Position numbers and translations under genes: made by a program | The notes under the pieces: generated by a model | Database searches by the model: none | What the model saw: only the letters and a program-made list of their open reading frames with translations | What the model was told of the DNA's origin: nothing | Shown: positions 26,827 to 35,786 of the stretch, piece by piece | How positions within the stretch are numbered: the stretch's first letter is position 1 | Layout: each line of letters starts with the position of its first letter | DNA from: an uncultured Myxococcales bacterium | GTDB taxonomy: Bacteria > Myxococcota_A > UBA9042 | DNA length: 64,000 nt | Direction of reading: 5' to 3' | NCBI GenBank assembly: GCA_903924465.1 | Contig: CAIYBN010000008.1 | Location: 1-64,000, forward strand

Positions 26827-27972
26827 TCAGGCGCGCTCGAACAAACCTGCCGCGCCCATGCCGCCGCCGACGCACATGGTCACGATGCCATACTTGCCGC
26901 CCGTGCGGCCAAGTCCGTGCAGGACCGTCGCGGTGAGCTTGGCGCCCGTGGCACCGAGCGGATGGCCCAGCGCGATCGCGCCACCATACGGGTTGACCTT
27001 GGCCGGGTCGAGACCGAGCTTGCGCATCACCGCCAGACCCTGCGCGGCAAAGGCCTCGTTCAACTCGATTTGGTCGATCTGGTCCAGCGAAATGCCGGCG
27101 CGCGCCAGCAGCTTCGGAACGGCGGCGACCGGGCCGATGCCCATGATCTCCGGCGCCACACCCGCGACCTGGAAGCCGCGGAAGTAGCCGAGAATCGTCG
27201 CGCCCAGCTCCTTGGCTTTCTTCTCCGACATCAGCACGACCGCCGCCGCGCCGTCCGTCAGCGGGCTCGACGTGCCGGCCGTGACCGAGCCACCCGCTTG
27301 GAATGCCGGCTTCAGCTTGGCGAGGCCTTCCAGCGTCGTCTCTGGCCGCGGCAGTTCATCGACCACCAAGTTGCCTTCCGGCGTGTTCACCGGGACCAGT
27401 TCGGCGTTGAACGCGCCCGAGGCCAACGCCGCACCGGCGCGCTGCTGGCTCTGGATGGCAAAAGCATCCTGATCCGCGCGGCTGATGTTGTGCTGGCTGG
27501 CGACCAATTCCGCCGTGTTGCCCATGGGCATGTAGATTTCCGGCCATTCGCGGATGAGCTGCGGATGCGGCGCAAACTTGAAGCCACCCATCGGCACCTG
27601 ACTCATCGATTCCACGCCGCCCGCGATCGCGATGTCGATGTGACCCGCTTCGATCGCCATGGCGGCTTGGGCAATGGCCTGCAGGCCAGAAGAGCAGAAC
27701 CGGTTCACGGTCACGCCAGCGACTTCGACCGGCAGGCCGGCGCGCAACGCGGCAACGCGCGCCACGTTCATGCCCTGCGGACCTTCCGGCATCGCACAGC
27801 CAAACACGACGTCATCCACATCCGAACCCTTGACCACTTTGGCGGCCGCCAGCGCGCCGCGAATCGCCGTCGCCGCCAGATCCTCCGGCCGCACGCGCGC
27901 GAGACTGCCCTTGAGGGCACGACCACACGGCGTACGCACCGCCGCGACAATAACTGCAGTATGGGAAGCCAT
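26827..27972 (-). CDS. fadA: Acetyl-CoA acyltransferase (thiolase)
   Basis: The 381-residue thiolase carries the acylated Cys93 in NRFCSSG, the NEAFA motif, [14 protein letters not shown] with the catalytic His and the C-terminal TMCVGGGMG cysteine. It cleaves 3-ketoacyl-CoA, the last step of beta-oxidation. It lies 176 bp downstream of fadN on the same strand, as in the fadNA pair of Bacillus, so a degradative rather than biosynthetic role is likely. A CAGGAG ribosome site precedes the ATG. Confidence 0.95.
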   Translation of the reverse strand: MASHTAVIVAAVRTPCGRALKGSLARVRPEDLAATAIRGALAAAKVVKGSDVDDVVFGCAMPEGPQGMNVARVAALRAGLPVEVAGVTVNRFCSSGLQAIAQAAMAIEAGHIDIAIAGGVESMSQVPMGGFKFAPHPQLIREWPEIYMPMGNTAELVASQHNISRADQDAFAIQSQQRAGAALASGAFNAELVPVNTPEGNLVVDELPRPETTLEGLAKLKPAFQAGGSVTAGTSSPLTDGAAAVVLMSEKKAKELGATILGYFRGFQVAGVAPEIMGIGPVAAVPKLLARAGISLDQIDQIELNEAFAAQGLAVMRKLGLDPAKVNPYGGAIALGHPLGATGAKLTATVLHGLGRTGGKYGIVTMCVGGGMGAAGLFERA

Positions 27973-28148
27973 GATTTACTCCTGCTGTTTCAGTTCGTTG
28001 AGCGGTGCGGACTCTACATGCCGACCGAAGTTCGAGATCAACCGTTTTCGATCCGCGGCGTGCCACCGGAGGTGCACGCTCGCGGTCCCAGTCCGAAATG
28101 CAACAGGTCCGACCGACAGGCGTTGATGTTCGACATGGGTCACCGTGT

Positions 28149-30515
28149 TTAGTTGCGCAGCGGTTTGCCGGTGGTCAGCATGTGCAGGATCCGGTCCTGC
28201 GTTTCCTGCATGCCACACAACTTCAGGAAGGACTCGCGTTCCAGATCGAGCAGGTCCTGCTCGGTCCGCAAACCGCCGCGTTCGCCACCGCAGATGACGC
28301 GCGCGACTTCGTGGCCGATGGTGCAATCGTGCTTGCTGGCCTGGCCGGCGAGCAGGAACGAGTACAGCGCCATGTCAAACGTGGCAATCGACTCCGCGCC
28401 CGGGAGCATCAGGTTGTCCGGCGCGTTGGCCGGACGGTAACCCTGACTCGCCAGGTTGACGACCAGACGGCGGGCGTCCTCGATGCGACGCTCCGGATCC
28501 ACGCTGATGCTGTCCAGGTCGCGGATGAAGCCGAGCTCGCGCGCATTGCCTGCACCCGTGGAGACTTTCGCCAGCGCGATGGTCTCAAACGCCCGCTGCA
28601 GCAGCGGCAGGCGGTCGACCTTCGACTCCGCCGGCACGCCGTTCAGCGACCGCACGGTCAGTTCCTTCGTGCCGCCCGCGCCTGGAATCAGGCCGACGCC
28701 CACTTCCACCAGACCCATGTACGTCTCGCTGGCCGCCTGCATCCGGCTGGAATGCATCGCCACTTCGCAACCACCGCCAAACGTCATGCTGTGCGGCGCG
28801 GCCACGATCGGCGCATGGCTGTACTTGAACGCCATGAACAGGTCCTGGAACATCTTGGTCGCCGCTTCCAGCTCCGCCCAGCGCTTTTCGCCAACCAGCT
28901 GCACGACAAACGCCAGGTTGGCGCCCACCGAGAAGTTGCTGCCGTCGTTGCCAATGACCAAGCCGTGCCAGCCTTCCGCGCCGATTTTCTCCAGCGCTTT
29001 CCAGCCCATCTCGATGATCTTGTCGTCCAACGCGTTCATCTTGCTGCGGAAACACAGGCACAGCACGTTCTCGCCGATGTCCAGCAGCTGCGCCGACTCG
29101 TTCTCCGCGACGACCTTGCCGGCCGCGCGCACGTCTTTCAGGTGAATGCCCGGCAGCACCGGCACCGCGATCTGCGTGCCCTTGGCCGTAGTCTGCTTGG
29201 CGCCTTCGTAGAACGACGTCTTGCCGGACGCCAGCAGCGTCTGGACGATCTTCGGCACCGCCCGGCCTTCCGCTTTCAGACGGTCCGCCACGTTCTGCAC
29301 GCCGATCGCGTCCCAAATCTGGAACGGCCCGAGTTGCCAGTTGAAGCCCCACTGCATGGCGCGATCGATGGAGATCACGTCGTCCGCGATTTCACCCAGC
29401 AGATCCGCAGCGTAGACCAGCGAATGCGACAGCGCCTGCCACGCGAACTGGCCGCCGCGATCCGTGCTTTCCACGATGGCCTTGATGCGCGCACCGGTGT
29501 CGCGAATCTTCTTGGTCTCGGCCAGGCACGGAAAATCGGCCTTGATCTGCGGCACGTACGTCTGCGTCGCCGGATCCAGCACCTGAATGTCCTTGCCAAC
29601 CTTCTTGTAGAAGCCCGCGCCCGCCTTCTGGCCGGTCGCGCCCGCCTTGACGAGCGCGGCGATCACCGGATGCAGCTTGAAGATTTCGCGGTTCGGATCG
29701 CTCTGCAGGTTGTCGTAGCAGTTCACGCTGACATGGCCCAGCGTGTCCAGACCGACGACGTCCGCGGTGCGGAACACGGCGCTGCGGGGGCGGCCCATCG
29801 GCTCGCCGCAGAGCGCGTCGATTTCGTCGATGCGGTAGCCCTGGCTGAACGCGATGTTCACCGCGCGCATCATGTCGTGCACGCCGATGCGGTTGGCGAT
29901 GAAGTTGATGGTGTCCTTGGCGTCGACCACGCCCTTGCCCAGATCGTCCTGACAGAACGATCGCATCTTGGCCGTGGTCGCCGGGTCGGTGAACTCGCCG
30001 GCGACGATTTCCACCAGCTTCATGTAGCGCACGGGATTGAAGAAGTGAGTGATCAGGAAGTTCTTCTTGAATCCCGCAGACTTGCCCTCCGCCATCGTCG
30101 CCAGCGGAATGCCCGAGGTATTCGACGTGATGATCGTGTGATCCTTGCGGAACGGCTCAATCGCGTCGAACACGGCGTTCTTGATGTCCAAGCGCTCCGT
30201 CACCGCTTCGACGATCCAGTCGCACGCGCCGAGCGCCGCCAGATCGTCTTGGAGGTTGCCCAGCACGATGCGTGAGGCGTCGGAATTGCGCTGGAATGCC
30301 GCTGGCTTGAGCGCGAGCGCTTTGTCCAAGCCGGACTTGCAAATGGCGTTGCGGGCGGCCCTGGTCTTGGCTGTGCCATCGGCGGCCGGTGCGTCCCTGG
30401 GGACGATATCGACCAGCAAAACGTCGATGCCAGCCGAAGCGAGATGGGCGGCGATGCCGGTACCCATAACGCCGGCGCCAACGACACCGACGCGACTGAT
30501 GCGGTGCTGCGACAT
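28149..30515 (-). CDS. fadN: 3-hydroxyacyl-CoA dehydrogenase / enoyl-CoA hydratase, FadN type
   Basis: The 788-residue enzyme carries out the hydration and NAD-dependent oxidation steps of beta-oxidation. Domain order is the reverse of E. coli FadB: an N-terminal Rossmann domain (VGVVGAGVMGTGIA at 9-22), the HFFNPVRYMKLVEIV motif and dehydrogenase C-domains come first, and a crotonase fold with AAPHSMTFGGGCEVAMHSS and VGLIPGAGGTKE comes last. This is the FadN arrangement, and fadA follows. The start at 30515 has an ACGAGG site; a longer reading lacks support. The upstream 200 bp contains a short perfect hairpin at 30553-30568. Confidence 0.95.
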   Translation of the reverse strand: MSQHRISRVGVVGAGVMGTGIAAHLASAGIDVLLVDIVPRDAPAADGTAKTRAARNAICKSGLDKALALKPAAFQRNSDASRIVLGNLQDDLAALGACDWIVEAVTERLDIKNAVFDAIEPFRKDHTIITSNTSGIPLATMAEGKSAGFKKNFLITHFFNPVRYMKLVEIVAGEFTDPATTAKMRSFCQDDLGKGVVDAKDTINFIANRIGVHDMMRAVNIAFSQGYRIDEIDALCGEPMGRPRSAVFRTADVVGLDTLGHVSVNCYDNLQSDPNREIFKLHPVIAALVKAGATGQKAGAGFYKKVGKDIQVLDPATQTYVPQIKADFPCLAETKKIRDTGARIKAIVESTDRGGQFAWQALSHSLVYAADLLGEIADDVISIDRAMQWGFNWQLGPFQIWDAIGVQNVADRLKAEGRAVPKIVQTLLASGKTSFYEGAKQTTAKGTQIAVPVLPGIHLKDVRAAGKVVAENESAQLLDIGENVLCLCFRSKMNALDDKIIEMGWKALEKIGAEGWHGLVIGNDGSNFSVGANLAFVVQLVGEKRWAELEAATKMFQDLFMAFKYSHAPIVAAPHSMTFGGGCEVAMHSSRMQAASETYMGLVEVGVGLIPGAGGTKELTVRSLNGVPAESKVDRLPLLQRAFETIALAKVSTGAGNARELGFIRDLDSISVDPERRIEDARRLVVNLASQGYRPANAPDNLMLPGAESIATFDMALYSFLLAGQASKHDCTIGHEVARVICGGERGGLRTEQDLLDLERESFLKLCGMQETQDRILHMLTTGKPLRN

Positions 30516-30716
30516 GAAGACCTCGTGAAAGCGGGTGTGAGTGCGAGAGAGTGCCGGACTCGTCCGGCTGCGCGCCAGGTCAACCCGGCGGCGCGGAAGC
30601 TTAGGCTGATTGCCAAGCCGTGTCATCTGCCCGAACGCCCACGGTGACGAAGTCGTGGCGATTGGCGAAGATATGGATTTGTTTGGTAAAACGAGCCCGA
30701 ATCGCGACCAAAGTTC

Positions 30717-31334
30717 TCAGCGCCGGCCGCCGCGACCGCCACCGCCGCCGTGGCCGCCGCCCCAACCGCCGCGGAAGCCACCACCGTAGCCACCCCGGAA
30801 ACCGCCGCCATAGCCACCGCGATAGCCGCCACCGTAGCCGCCGTACACCGGGCGGCCCCAGCCACCCCAGACGCGCGGGCGCGCGGGGAACCAGACGGGA
30901 CGACTCCAGGCGTAGCTGGGCCGCCAGCCGCGGAACATTGGACCGACGCGGAGGATGCGCGGGTAGCCGCCGACCACGATAACGCTCGGACCGCCGATGG
31001 CCGTAGCCACGGTCGGCGGCAGCGCGTCACCGGGGCAAACGCCGTAGCTGGCGTAACGACCCGCGTCCAAGCCGTCGCGGACGCCTTCGGGCAGTTGGTT
31101 TGCGCTGAGCGCGCTCCACGGCGCGTCGCCACCGCTGGTGCTCGACCATTGGCCGGCGCTGCAGGAGAAGTATTGCCCTTCGGTGAACCACATCGGCGCA
31201 CCGTCGCCGGGCACCGCCCACAGACCAGGCGCGATGAGCGTCAGCCCGTTCGCCGCGGCGTCCTGGTTTTCGTCCGCCCACGCGCTCGTGGCACAGACCG
31301 TGAAGAGGAGCATCAAAATCGAGATGGTGCGCAT
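30717..31334 (-). CDS. Exported protein with a glycine/arginine-rich tail
   Basis: The 205-residue product has a signal peptide (TISILMLLFTVCATSAWA), a short N-terminal domain with two well-spaced cysteines, a hydrophobic central stretch (GGPSVIVVGGYP) and a C-terminal tail of YGGGYRGGYGGGF-type repeats ending in GRGGRR. Glycine-aromatic tails of this kind are flexible and often found on cell-surface proteins. No family is recognised. The tail is encoded by repetitive GGC/GGN codons, so the repeat number may vary between strains. Confidence 0.7.
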   Translation of the reverse strand: MRTISILMLLFTVCATSAWADENQDAAANGLTLIAPGLWAVPGDGAPMWFTEGQYFSCSAGQWSSTSGGDAPWSALSANQLPEGVRDGLDAGRYASYGVCPGDALPPTVATAIGGPSVIVVGGYPRILRVGPMFRGWRPSYAWSRPVWFPARPRVWGGWGRPVYGGYGGGYRGGYGGGFRGGYGGGFRGGWGGGHGGGGGRGGRR

Positions 31335-31495
31335 GGTGACCTCGCGAATCCGGCAAGTGCCAGATGCCCAGTCAACGCGCGGTGCCGCCGGACAATTCAC
31401 GGCAGCCGTGCGGACGGCCAAGTGCGCAATTCAGGTTTCCAATGCTGCGGAATCACGAGGCTGGCTGTGTGCGCGGTCAGGCATCCGGCATCCAC

Positions 31496-31936
31496 CTACG
31501 GCACCGCCGCCTCCACCAACTGCGCCAGCAACTCCAGGGATTGCTGCCAGCCCAGGTAGCAAAACTCCACCGGCATCGCCGCCGGCAGGTTTTCCTGGAC
31601 AATCGTCACTTCCGTGCCGCACGCGACCGACCGCAGGCTGACGGTGACCAGGATTTCGTCGGGCATGTTCGGGTCGTCGAAGCGGTCGGTGAAGCGGATG
31701 CGCTCGTTGGGCACCAGCTCTTTGAACGTCCCGCCAAAACCGTGGCTGTTGCCGCTGGTGAGGCTGGTAAACGTCATGTGGTAAGTGCCGCCGACCTTGG
31801 CGTCTAGATGCTGGACTTCGCCAACGTAGCCGTGGGGCGGAAGCCATTTGCATTTGGCGCGCGGGTCGAGGAAGGCGCGGTAGATGCGCTCGGCGGGGGC
31901 GCAGACGATGCGGTGCAGGCGGACGGTATTGGCCAT
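31496..31936 (-). CDS. SRPBCC (AHSA1-like) family protein
   Basis: The 146-residue product is a single START/Bet-v1-like domain of the AHSA1 type: RIVCAPAERIYRAFLDP at the start, a GGTYHMTF strand, a FKELVPNERIRFTD core motif and the C-terminal helix GWQQSLELLAQLVEA. Such proteins bind small hydrophobic ligands or act as co-chaperone-like modules; a precise role cannot be given. A CGGAGA ribosome site precedes the start. The inverted pair of repeat elements lies 100 bp upstream. Confidence 0.88.
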   Translation of the reverse strand: MANTVRLHRIVCAPAERIYRAFLDPRAKCKWLPPHGYVGEVQHLDAKVGGTYHMTFTSLTSGNSHGFGGTFKELVPNERIRFTDRFDDPNMPDEILVTVSLRSVACGTEVTIVQENLPAAMPVEFCYLGWQQSLELLAQLVEAAVP

Positions 31937-32037
31937 GGTCGGTCTCCGGGAAAGGCGGTTGGGCGCTGAGGATGGCGTGGCCGCGCGGGTTCGGCAAGAC
32001 AAAAGGACCTCGGGAGTGCTTGGTTCTTGGCGCGCGG

Positions 32038-32131
32038 TTTCGGAACGCGTACGGACAAAGCGGCGCCGCAGGAGAACTGCGCCGTCGCACTTCGGCCAGC
32101 TTGCGTTCGGGGTTTGCGCACTTCCGTGCGC
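32038..32131 (+). repeat. Structured repeat element, copy B-left
   Basis: This half starts with TTTCGGAACGC (32038-32048) and ends with hairpin GCGCAC-TTCC-GTGCGC (32116-32131). The start-to-hairpin distance (78 nt) is nearly that of the other two copies (80 nt from the same point in copy A, 77 nt in B-right). It is more diverged from them internally, but shares the GGA-AA ... CGCCG.CGCA stretch in the middle and the TTGCG before the hairpin. Confidence 0.6.
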
Positions 32132-32181
32132 GGGCGGGCTCGCGGAAGCGCGCAACGCCCGCGCCGCAGGTGCGAACAAGA

Positions 32182-32277
32182 GCGGACGGAAGTCCGCAAC
32201 GTGCGCCCCGAGCCGTACGGACTGCGGCGGCGTGTTTCCGCGCGAGCGCACTGCCAGACGTGAGCGTTCCGAAATCC
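32182..32277 (-). repeat. Structured repeat element, copy B-right
   Basis: Read on the minus strand from 32277, this 96-nt copy begins GGATTTCGGAACGCT, contains GGGGCGCACGTTGCG (32209-32195) and ends with hairpin GCGGAC-TTCC-GTCCGC (32197-32182). It aligns with the copy at 3940-4035 without gaps over the first 83 nt. The fourth and fifth hairpin pairs differ from that copy (C-G to G-C and C-G to A-T) but pairing is kept. It forms an inverted pair with 32038-32131. Confidence 0.75.
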
Positions 32278-32384
32278 GCTTCCACTCACCCACGCCCCAA
32301 ATCCCCCGCAGGGACTGGCAACAACCGCCAGATTGCGCCATCCTGTAGCCCATCCGCGGGACCAGCCGCCCGCCTGAGGTTCTC

Positions 32385-33542
32385 ATGCTGCGCCGTCTTG
32401 CTTCCCTCCTGCCCTGCCTCTTCCTCCTCGCTGCGTGCGGCGCCAAGTCGACCACGCCCGGCCCGGTCGACAGCCTCTGCACGGCGGGCACGTTCCAGTG
32501 CTTCGGCAACGTCTCCGCGGCGTGCGCGGCCGGCGGCAAGAGCTACGACGTCACGCAGTGCGGCGTCGACAAGTTCTGCAACGCTGCGACGGGCAAATGC
32601 GAAGGCACGGTCTGTGAAAAAGGCAGCAGCAAGTGCGTGGGCAGCGACTCCAGCAACATCTGCAACGCGGACGGCAGCGCTGTCACCGTGAAGTCGTGCG
32701 CGAGCTCGGAGATGTGCCTGGCGGGCATTTGCATCTCCAAGTCGTGCGCGGGCACGCAGCAGAAGTGCGGTTGGAACGCGACGTTGACGTGCAGCGCCAA
32801 GGCGTGGAGCAAGCAGGACTGCCAGCCGGGCGAGATGTGCGACCCGGCGACTTACGCCTGCAAGGCGCGCGCCTGCGACGGCTCGCACACCCAGTGCAGC
32901 GACGACGGCACCACCGCCGCGCATTGCAGCGACACCGGCGACGCGTGGATCCAGGAATCCTGCGGCGCGGGCAACGTTTGCGTCGACGGCATCTGCCACG
33001 CCCAGGTCACCGGCTCCACCGTGGACGACACGGTCGCGAGCACCGACAGCGACACCGTGAGCAGCGACGACATCAAGGACGGCAAGACGCTGCTGGAATT
33101 GCCGCCCAAGGACATCCAGATGGATCAGCCCGACAAGTTCGAGGTGATCGTCAGCCAGTCCGCCACGGCCCCCGACGGCGCCACACCGATGTCCTTCTCC
33201 AACGCCAGCGCGGTGTGGTTGGATTCGCTCGGCACCCTGCAAATCAGCGGCGCGGAAGGCACGACCAAGGTGGAAATCCAGATCGCCAAGATCGAGGAAT
33301 TCGCGACCGGCTCCTTCACAACCGCCGGCGGCGAGGCACCCGCGTCGGTCATCGGCTACAGCGATGGCACGGGCGCGGTGACCGGCGGCAAGTTCCAATA
33401 CACCTCGAGCGACTACACCATCACCCTCGACGCCTTCGGCGACGTCGGCGCGCGCATCACCGGCTCGTTCTCCGGCGCCCTGGCCGACGCGAACGGCGTC
33501 AAAGTGTGGCTCCTCGACGGCAAGTTCGACATCAAGCGGTGA
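32385..33542 (+). CDS. Cysteine-rich lipoprotein
   Basis: The 385-residue product has a lipoprotein signal (SLLPCLFLLAAC, lipobox LAAC). Residues about 30-210 hold repeated four-to-six-cysteine units (C.AGTFQCFGNVSAAC ... CGVDKFCN..TGKC, C.GTQQKCGW...LTC ... C.PGEMCD), a secreted EGF-like or 'tickle'-type cysteine pattern. An Asp/Ser/Thr-rich linker follows and then a C-terminal beta domain of about 130 residues with no cysteines. It is presumably anchored at the cell surface; the ligand is unknown. Its TGA overlaps the ATG of the RNase G gene. Confidence 0.78.
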   Translation: MLRRLASLLPCLFLLAACGAKSTTPGPVDSLCTAGTFQCFGNVSAACAAGGKSYDVTQCGVDKFCNAATGKCEGTVCEKGSSKCVGSDSSNICNADGSAVTVKSCASSEMCLAGICISKSCAGTQQKCGWNATLTCSAKAWSKQDCQPGEMCDPATYACKARACDGSHTQCSDDGTTAAHCSDTGDAWIQESCGAGNVCVDGICHAQVTGSTVDDTVASTDSDTVSSDDIKDGKTLLELPPKDIQMDQPDKFEVIVSQSATAPDGATPMSFSNASAVWLDSLGTLQISGAEGTTKVEIQIAKIEEFATGSFTTAGGEAPASVIGYSDGTGAVTGGKFQYTSSDYTITLDAFGDVGARITGSFSGALADANGVKVWLLDGKFDIKR

Positions 33543-35053
33543 TGATGCCCAGCGACAGCCCGGAACGTCTGCCAGAAGAGCTGTTCATCCAGTCCTCGCC
33601 GGAGGAGACGCGCGTCGCGGTCAAGCAGGGCGAGCGCGTGCTGGAGATCCAGGTCGAGCGGACCTCGGGCCGTGGCTTGTCGGGCAACATCTACCGCGGT
33701 CGCGTGGCGCGGGTCATTCCGTCGATGGACGCGGCGTTCGTGGAAATTGGCCTGGATCGCGCGGCGCTGCTGCACGCCCCGGACGTGTGGCTGCCCGGGC
33801 TGAGCGCGCAGCACGAGGAGGACGACCAGAAGCCGCGGCCGGAGATCGCCATCGGCCGGCTGCTGACGCCGGGCCAGCAGATCCTGGTGCAAGTGGTTCG
33901 CGAGCCGGTGGGCAAAAAGGGTCCGCGGATCACGATGTTCGTGTCGCTTCCTGGCCGCAATGCCGTGCTGCTGACACGCGACAGCCACATCGGCGTGTCC
34001 AAGATGATCGCCGATCCGACCGAGCGCGAACGGCTGCGGACGCTGGTGGCGGGGCACGTGCAGCCGGGCTGTGGCGCGATTGTGCGCACGGTGGGCGAAG
34101 GCGCGACGGAGGCGGAAATCGCCGATGATCTGGCGCTGCTGGCGGAACAGTGGAAGGACATCCAGGCGCGGTTTGACGCCGCGTCGGGGCCGAGCTTCCT
34201 GTACGACGACCTCGATTTGACCCTGCGGACGCTGCGCGACCAGGTCGGCCCGCATACCCAGACCGTGTGGATCGACGATCCGGGCGATTCCCTGCGCGTG
34301 GAGCGCTTCGTCAAGCGTTTCCATCAGGATTGCCAGGCAGCAGTGCGGCTGTGGGATGGGCCCAATGGGCTCTTCGACGCGCATGGCATCGACAAATGGG
34401 TGCGCGAAGCCATGGAGCCGCGGGTGTTTCTGCCTTCGGGTGGCGAGTTGGTGATTTCGCGGACGGAGGCGATGACGGTCGTCGACGTCAATTCCGGGCG
34501 CCAGACTGGCCAGGAGTCGCTGGATGACGCGCTGCTGGCGCTGAACCTGGAAGCGGCGCACGAGGTGGTGGCGCAACTGCGGCTGCGCAACATCGGCGGG
34601 CTGGTGATTGTCGATTTTGTCGACATGGCGAACACGGAGAATCGCCGCGCGCTGGAAGACGCCTTCGCGCAGGCGCTCTCCCGCGACCGTGCGCGCGTAC
34701 GCGTGGGCAAGCTGAGCGAATTTGGCACCATCGAATTGACGCGCAAACGCGTGCGGGAAAGCCTGTACGAGCGGCTGACCGAGCCCTGTCCGACCTGCAA
34801 GAGTCGCGGCTACGTGCGGTCCGCGAGCGATCTCGCCGTGGAAGTGGTCGGGCGATTGCGGCGCGCGGTGAAGGGCGCGGAGGACCGCAGCAGCGTGTTC
34901 CGGGTGCAAGTGCCGACGCGCGTGCATGCGATCCTGACCGAGACGCTGGCCGGCGCGCTGCGGGATCTGGAGAAGACCAACGGCTGCAAGATTGAGGTCG
35001 TGTCCAATGGCGGAACCGGCGTGAGTGAAGTGCGGATTGGCGGTGAGGGATAA
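33542..35053 (+). CDS. rng: Ribonuclease G (Rne/Rng family)
   Basis: The 503-residue endoribonuclease has an S1 RNA-binding domain near the start (GNIYRGRVARVIPSMDAAFVEIGLDRAALLH), the metal-coordinating region TVVDVNSGR ... LRNIGGLVIVDFVDM with its two aspartates, and a CPTCKSRG zinc-link motif. It lacks the long C-terminal degradosome scaffold of RNase E, so it is the RNase G form, which matures the 16S rRNA 5' end and decays some mRNAs. The start codon overlaps the stop of the preceding lipoprotein gene (TGATG), an unexpected partner. Confidence 0.94.
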   Translation: MMPSDSPERLPEELFIQSSPEETRVAVKQGERVLEIQVERTSGRGLSGNIYRGRVARVIPSMDAAFVEIGLDRAALLHAPDVWLPGLSAQHEEDDQKPRPEIAIGRLLTPGQQILVQVVREPVGKKGPRITMFVSLPGRNAVLLTRDSHIGVSKMIADPTERERLRTLVAGHVQPGCGAIVRTVGEGATEAEIADDLALLAEQWKDIQARFDAASGPSFLYDDLDLTLRTLRDQVGPHTQTVWIDDPGDSLRVERFVKRFHQDCQAAVRLWDGPNGLFDAHGIDKWVREAMEPRVFLPSGGELVISRTEAMTVVDVNSGRQTGQESLDDALLALNLEAAHEVVAQLRLRNIGGLVIVDFVDMANTENRRALEDAFAQALSRDRARVRVGKLSEFGTIELTRKRVRESLYERLTEPCPTCKSRGYVRSASDLAVEVVGRLRRAVKGAEDRSSVFRVQVPTRVHAILTETLAGALRDLEKTNGCKIEVVSNGGTGVSEVRIGGEG

Positions 35054-35152
35054 CTGCGGCCGTGGTTCATGACGTGTGGCCGGAAGTTCGTCACCATCGC
35101 CTTCTGACCATCCGTCACCCAACACGCCGATGGGGCGGGGCCGCCGGGCCAT

Positions 35153-35785
35153 TCACTTCAAGCGCGCGGCCAGCCAACCGCGCAACTCGGGCGTCAATTG
35201 CGGCGGAATCACGTGACCGCCTTCGTGGCTGGTCAGCGTCACGTTCAGTCCGGCTTTGTGCAAAATGGCCACCGCTTCTTGCGCCTTGGCAAACGGCACC
35301 ATCTCGTCGTTCTTGCCATGAACAAAGCGGATTTGCACGGCATGTTGGCCCGGCGGCACATGCACAGGTGCGATCAAAGTGCCGCCAAAACACAGCACCG
35401 CTCGGACCGCGTCAGGATGTGCAGCGACAAAATGGGCTGCCAGCATACAACCTTGGCTAAAGCCCACCAACGCCACCGGTTTGTTGCCGGCCTGCTGCAC
35501 CTGGAGCGCGACGAGATCCAAAGCCGCCTGCAGCGCCGCGCGACCGCCGTCCGGCGCCTGGCGATCGAACCACTGCGAGCCCTGCATGTCGGGCTTCCAG
35601 GCCAGTGGTCCGCGTGGAAATTGCCAGTGAAACTGCGGACCCAGACGATCGGCGACATGGCTGAAGTTCTCCGGCGTGTCGCCGCGGCCGTGCAAGCCAA
35701 TCACCACCGGCGCGTTGGGATCGGCGGCTGGACGGTCGACCAGTGGCGCCAGCGCAGCCAAGAACAGGAGCAGCAGAGAACCCAT
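35153..35785 (-). CDS. Carboxylesterase / phospholipase-like alpha/beta hydrolase
   Basis: The 210-residue product is a small alpha/beta hydrolase of the carboxylesterase/phospholipase type: IGLHGRGDTPENF oxyanion region, nucleophile Ser in GFSQGC, HGKNDEMVP with the catalytic Asp and EGGHVIP with the His. A short hydrophobic N terminus (MGSLLLLFLAALA) suggests export or membrane attachment. It is the last gene of the cluster, starting 1 bp after the NRDE gene. Confidence 0.85.
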   Translation of the reverse strand: MGSLLLLFLAALAPLVDRPAADPNAPVVIGLHGRGDTPENFSHVADRLGPQFHWQFPRGPLAWKPDMQGSQWFDRQAPDGGRAALQAALDLVALQVQQAGNKPVALVGFSQGCMLAAHFVAAHPDAVRAVLCFGGTLIAPVHVPPGQHAVQIRFVHGKNDEMVPFAKAQEAVAILHKAGLNVTLTSHEGGHVIPPQLTPELRGWLAARLK

Positions 35786-35786
35786 G

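Larger units (their letters stand above)
31937..32384. other. 448-bp intergenic region with inverted repeat elements
   Basis: No gene fits here. The gap separates the divergently transcribed SRPBCC and cysteine-rich lipoprotein genes. Its core (32038-32277) is an inverted pair of the repeat described separately, with 11-bp inverted ends TTTCGGAACGC/GCGTTCCGAAA, and two perfect tetraloop hairpins (32116-32131 and 32182-32197). Reading frames across it show no codon-position bias. Confidence 0.7.
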
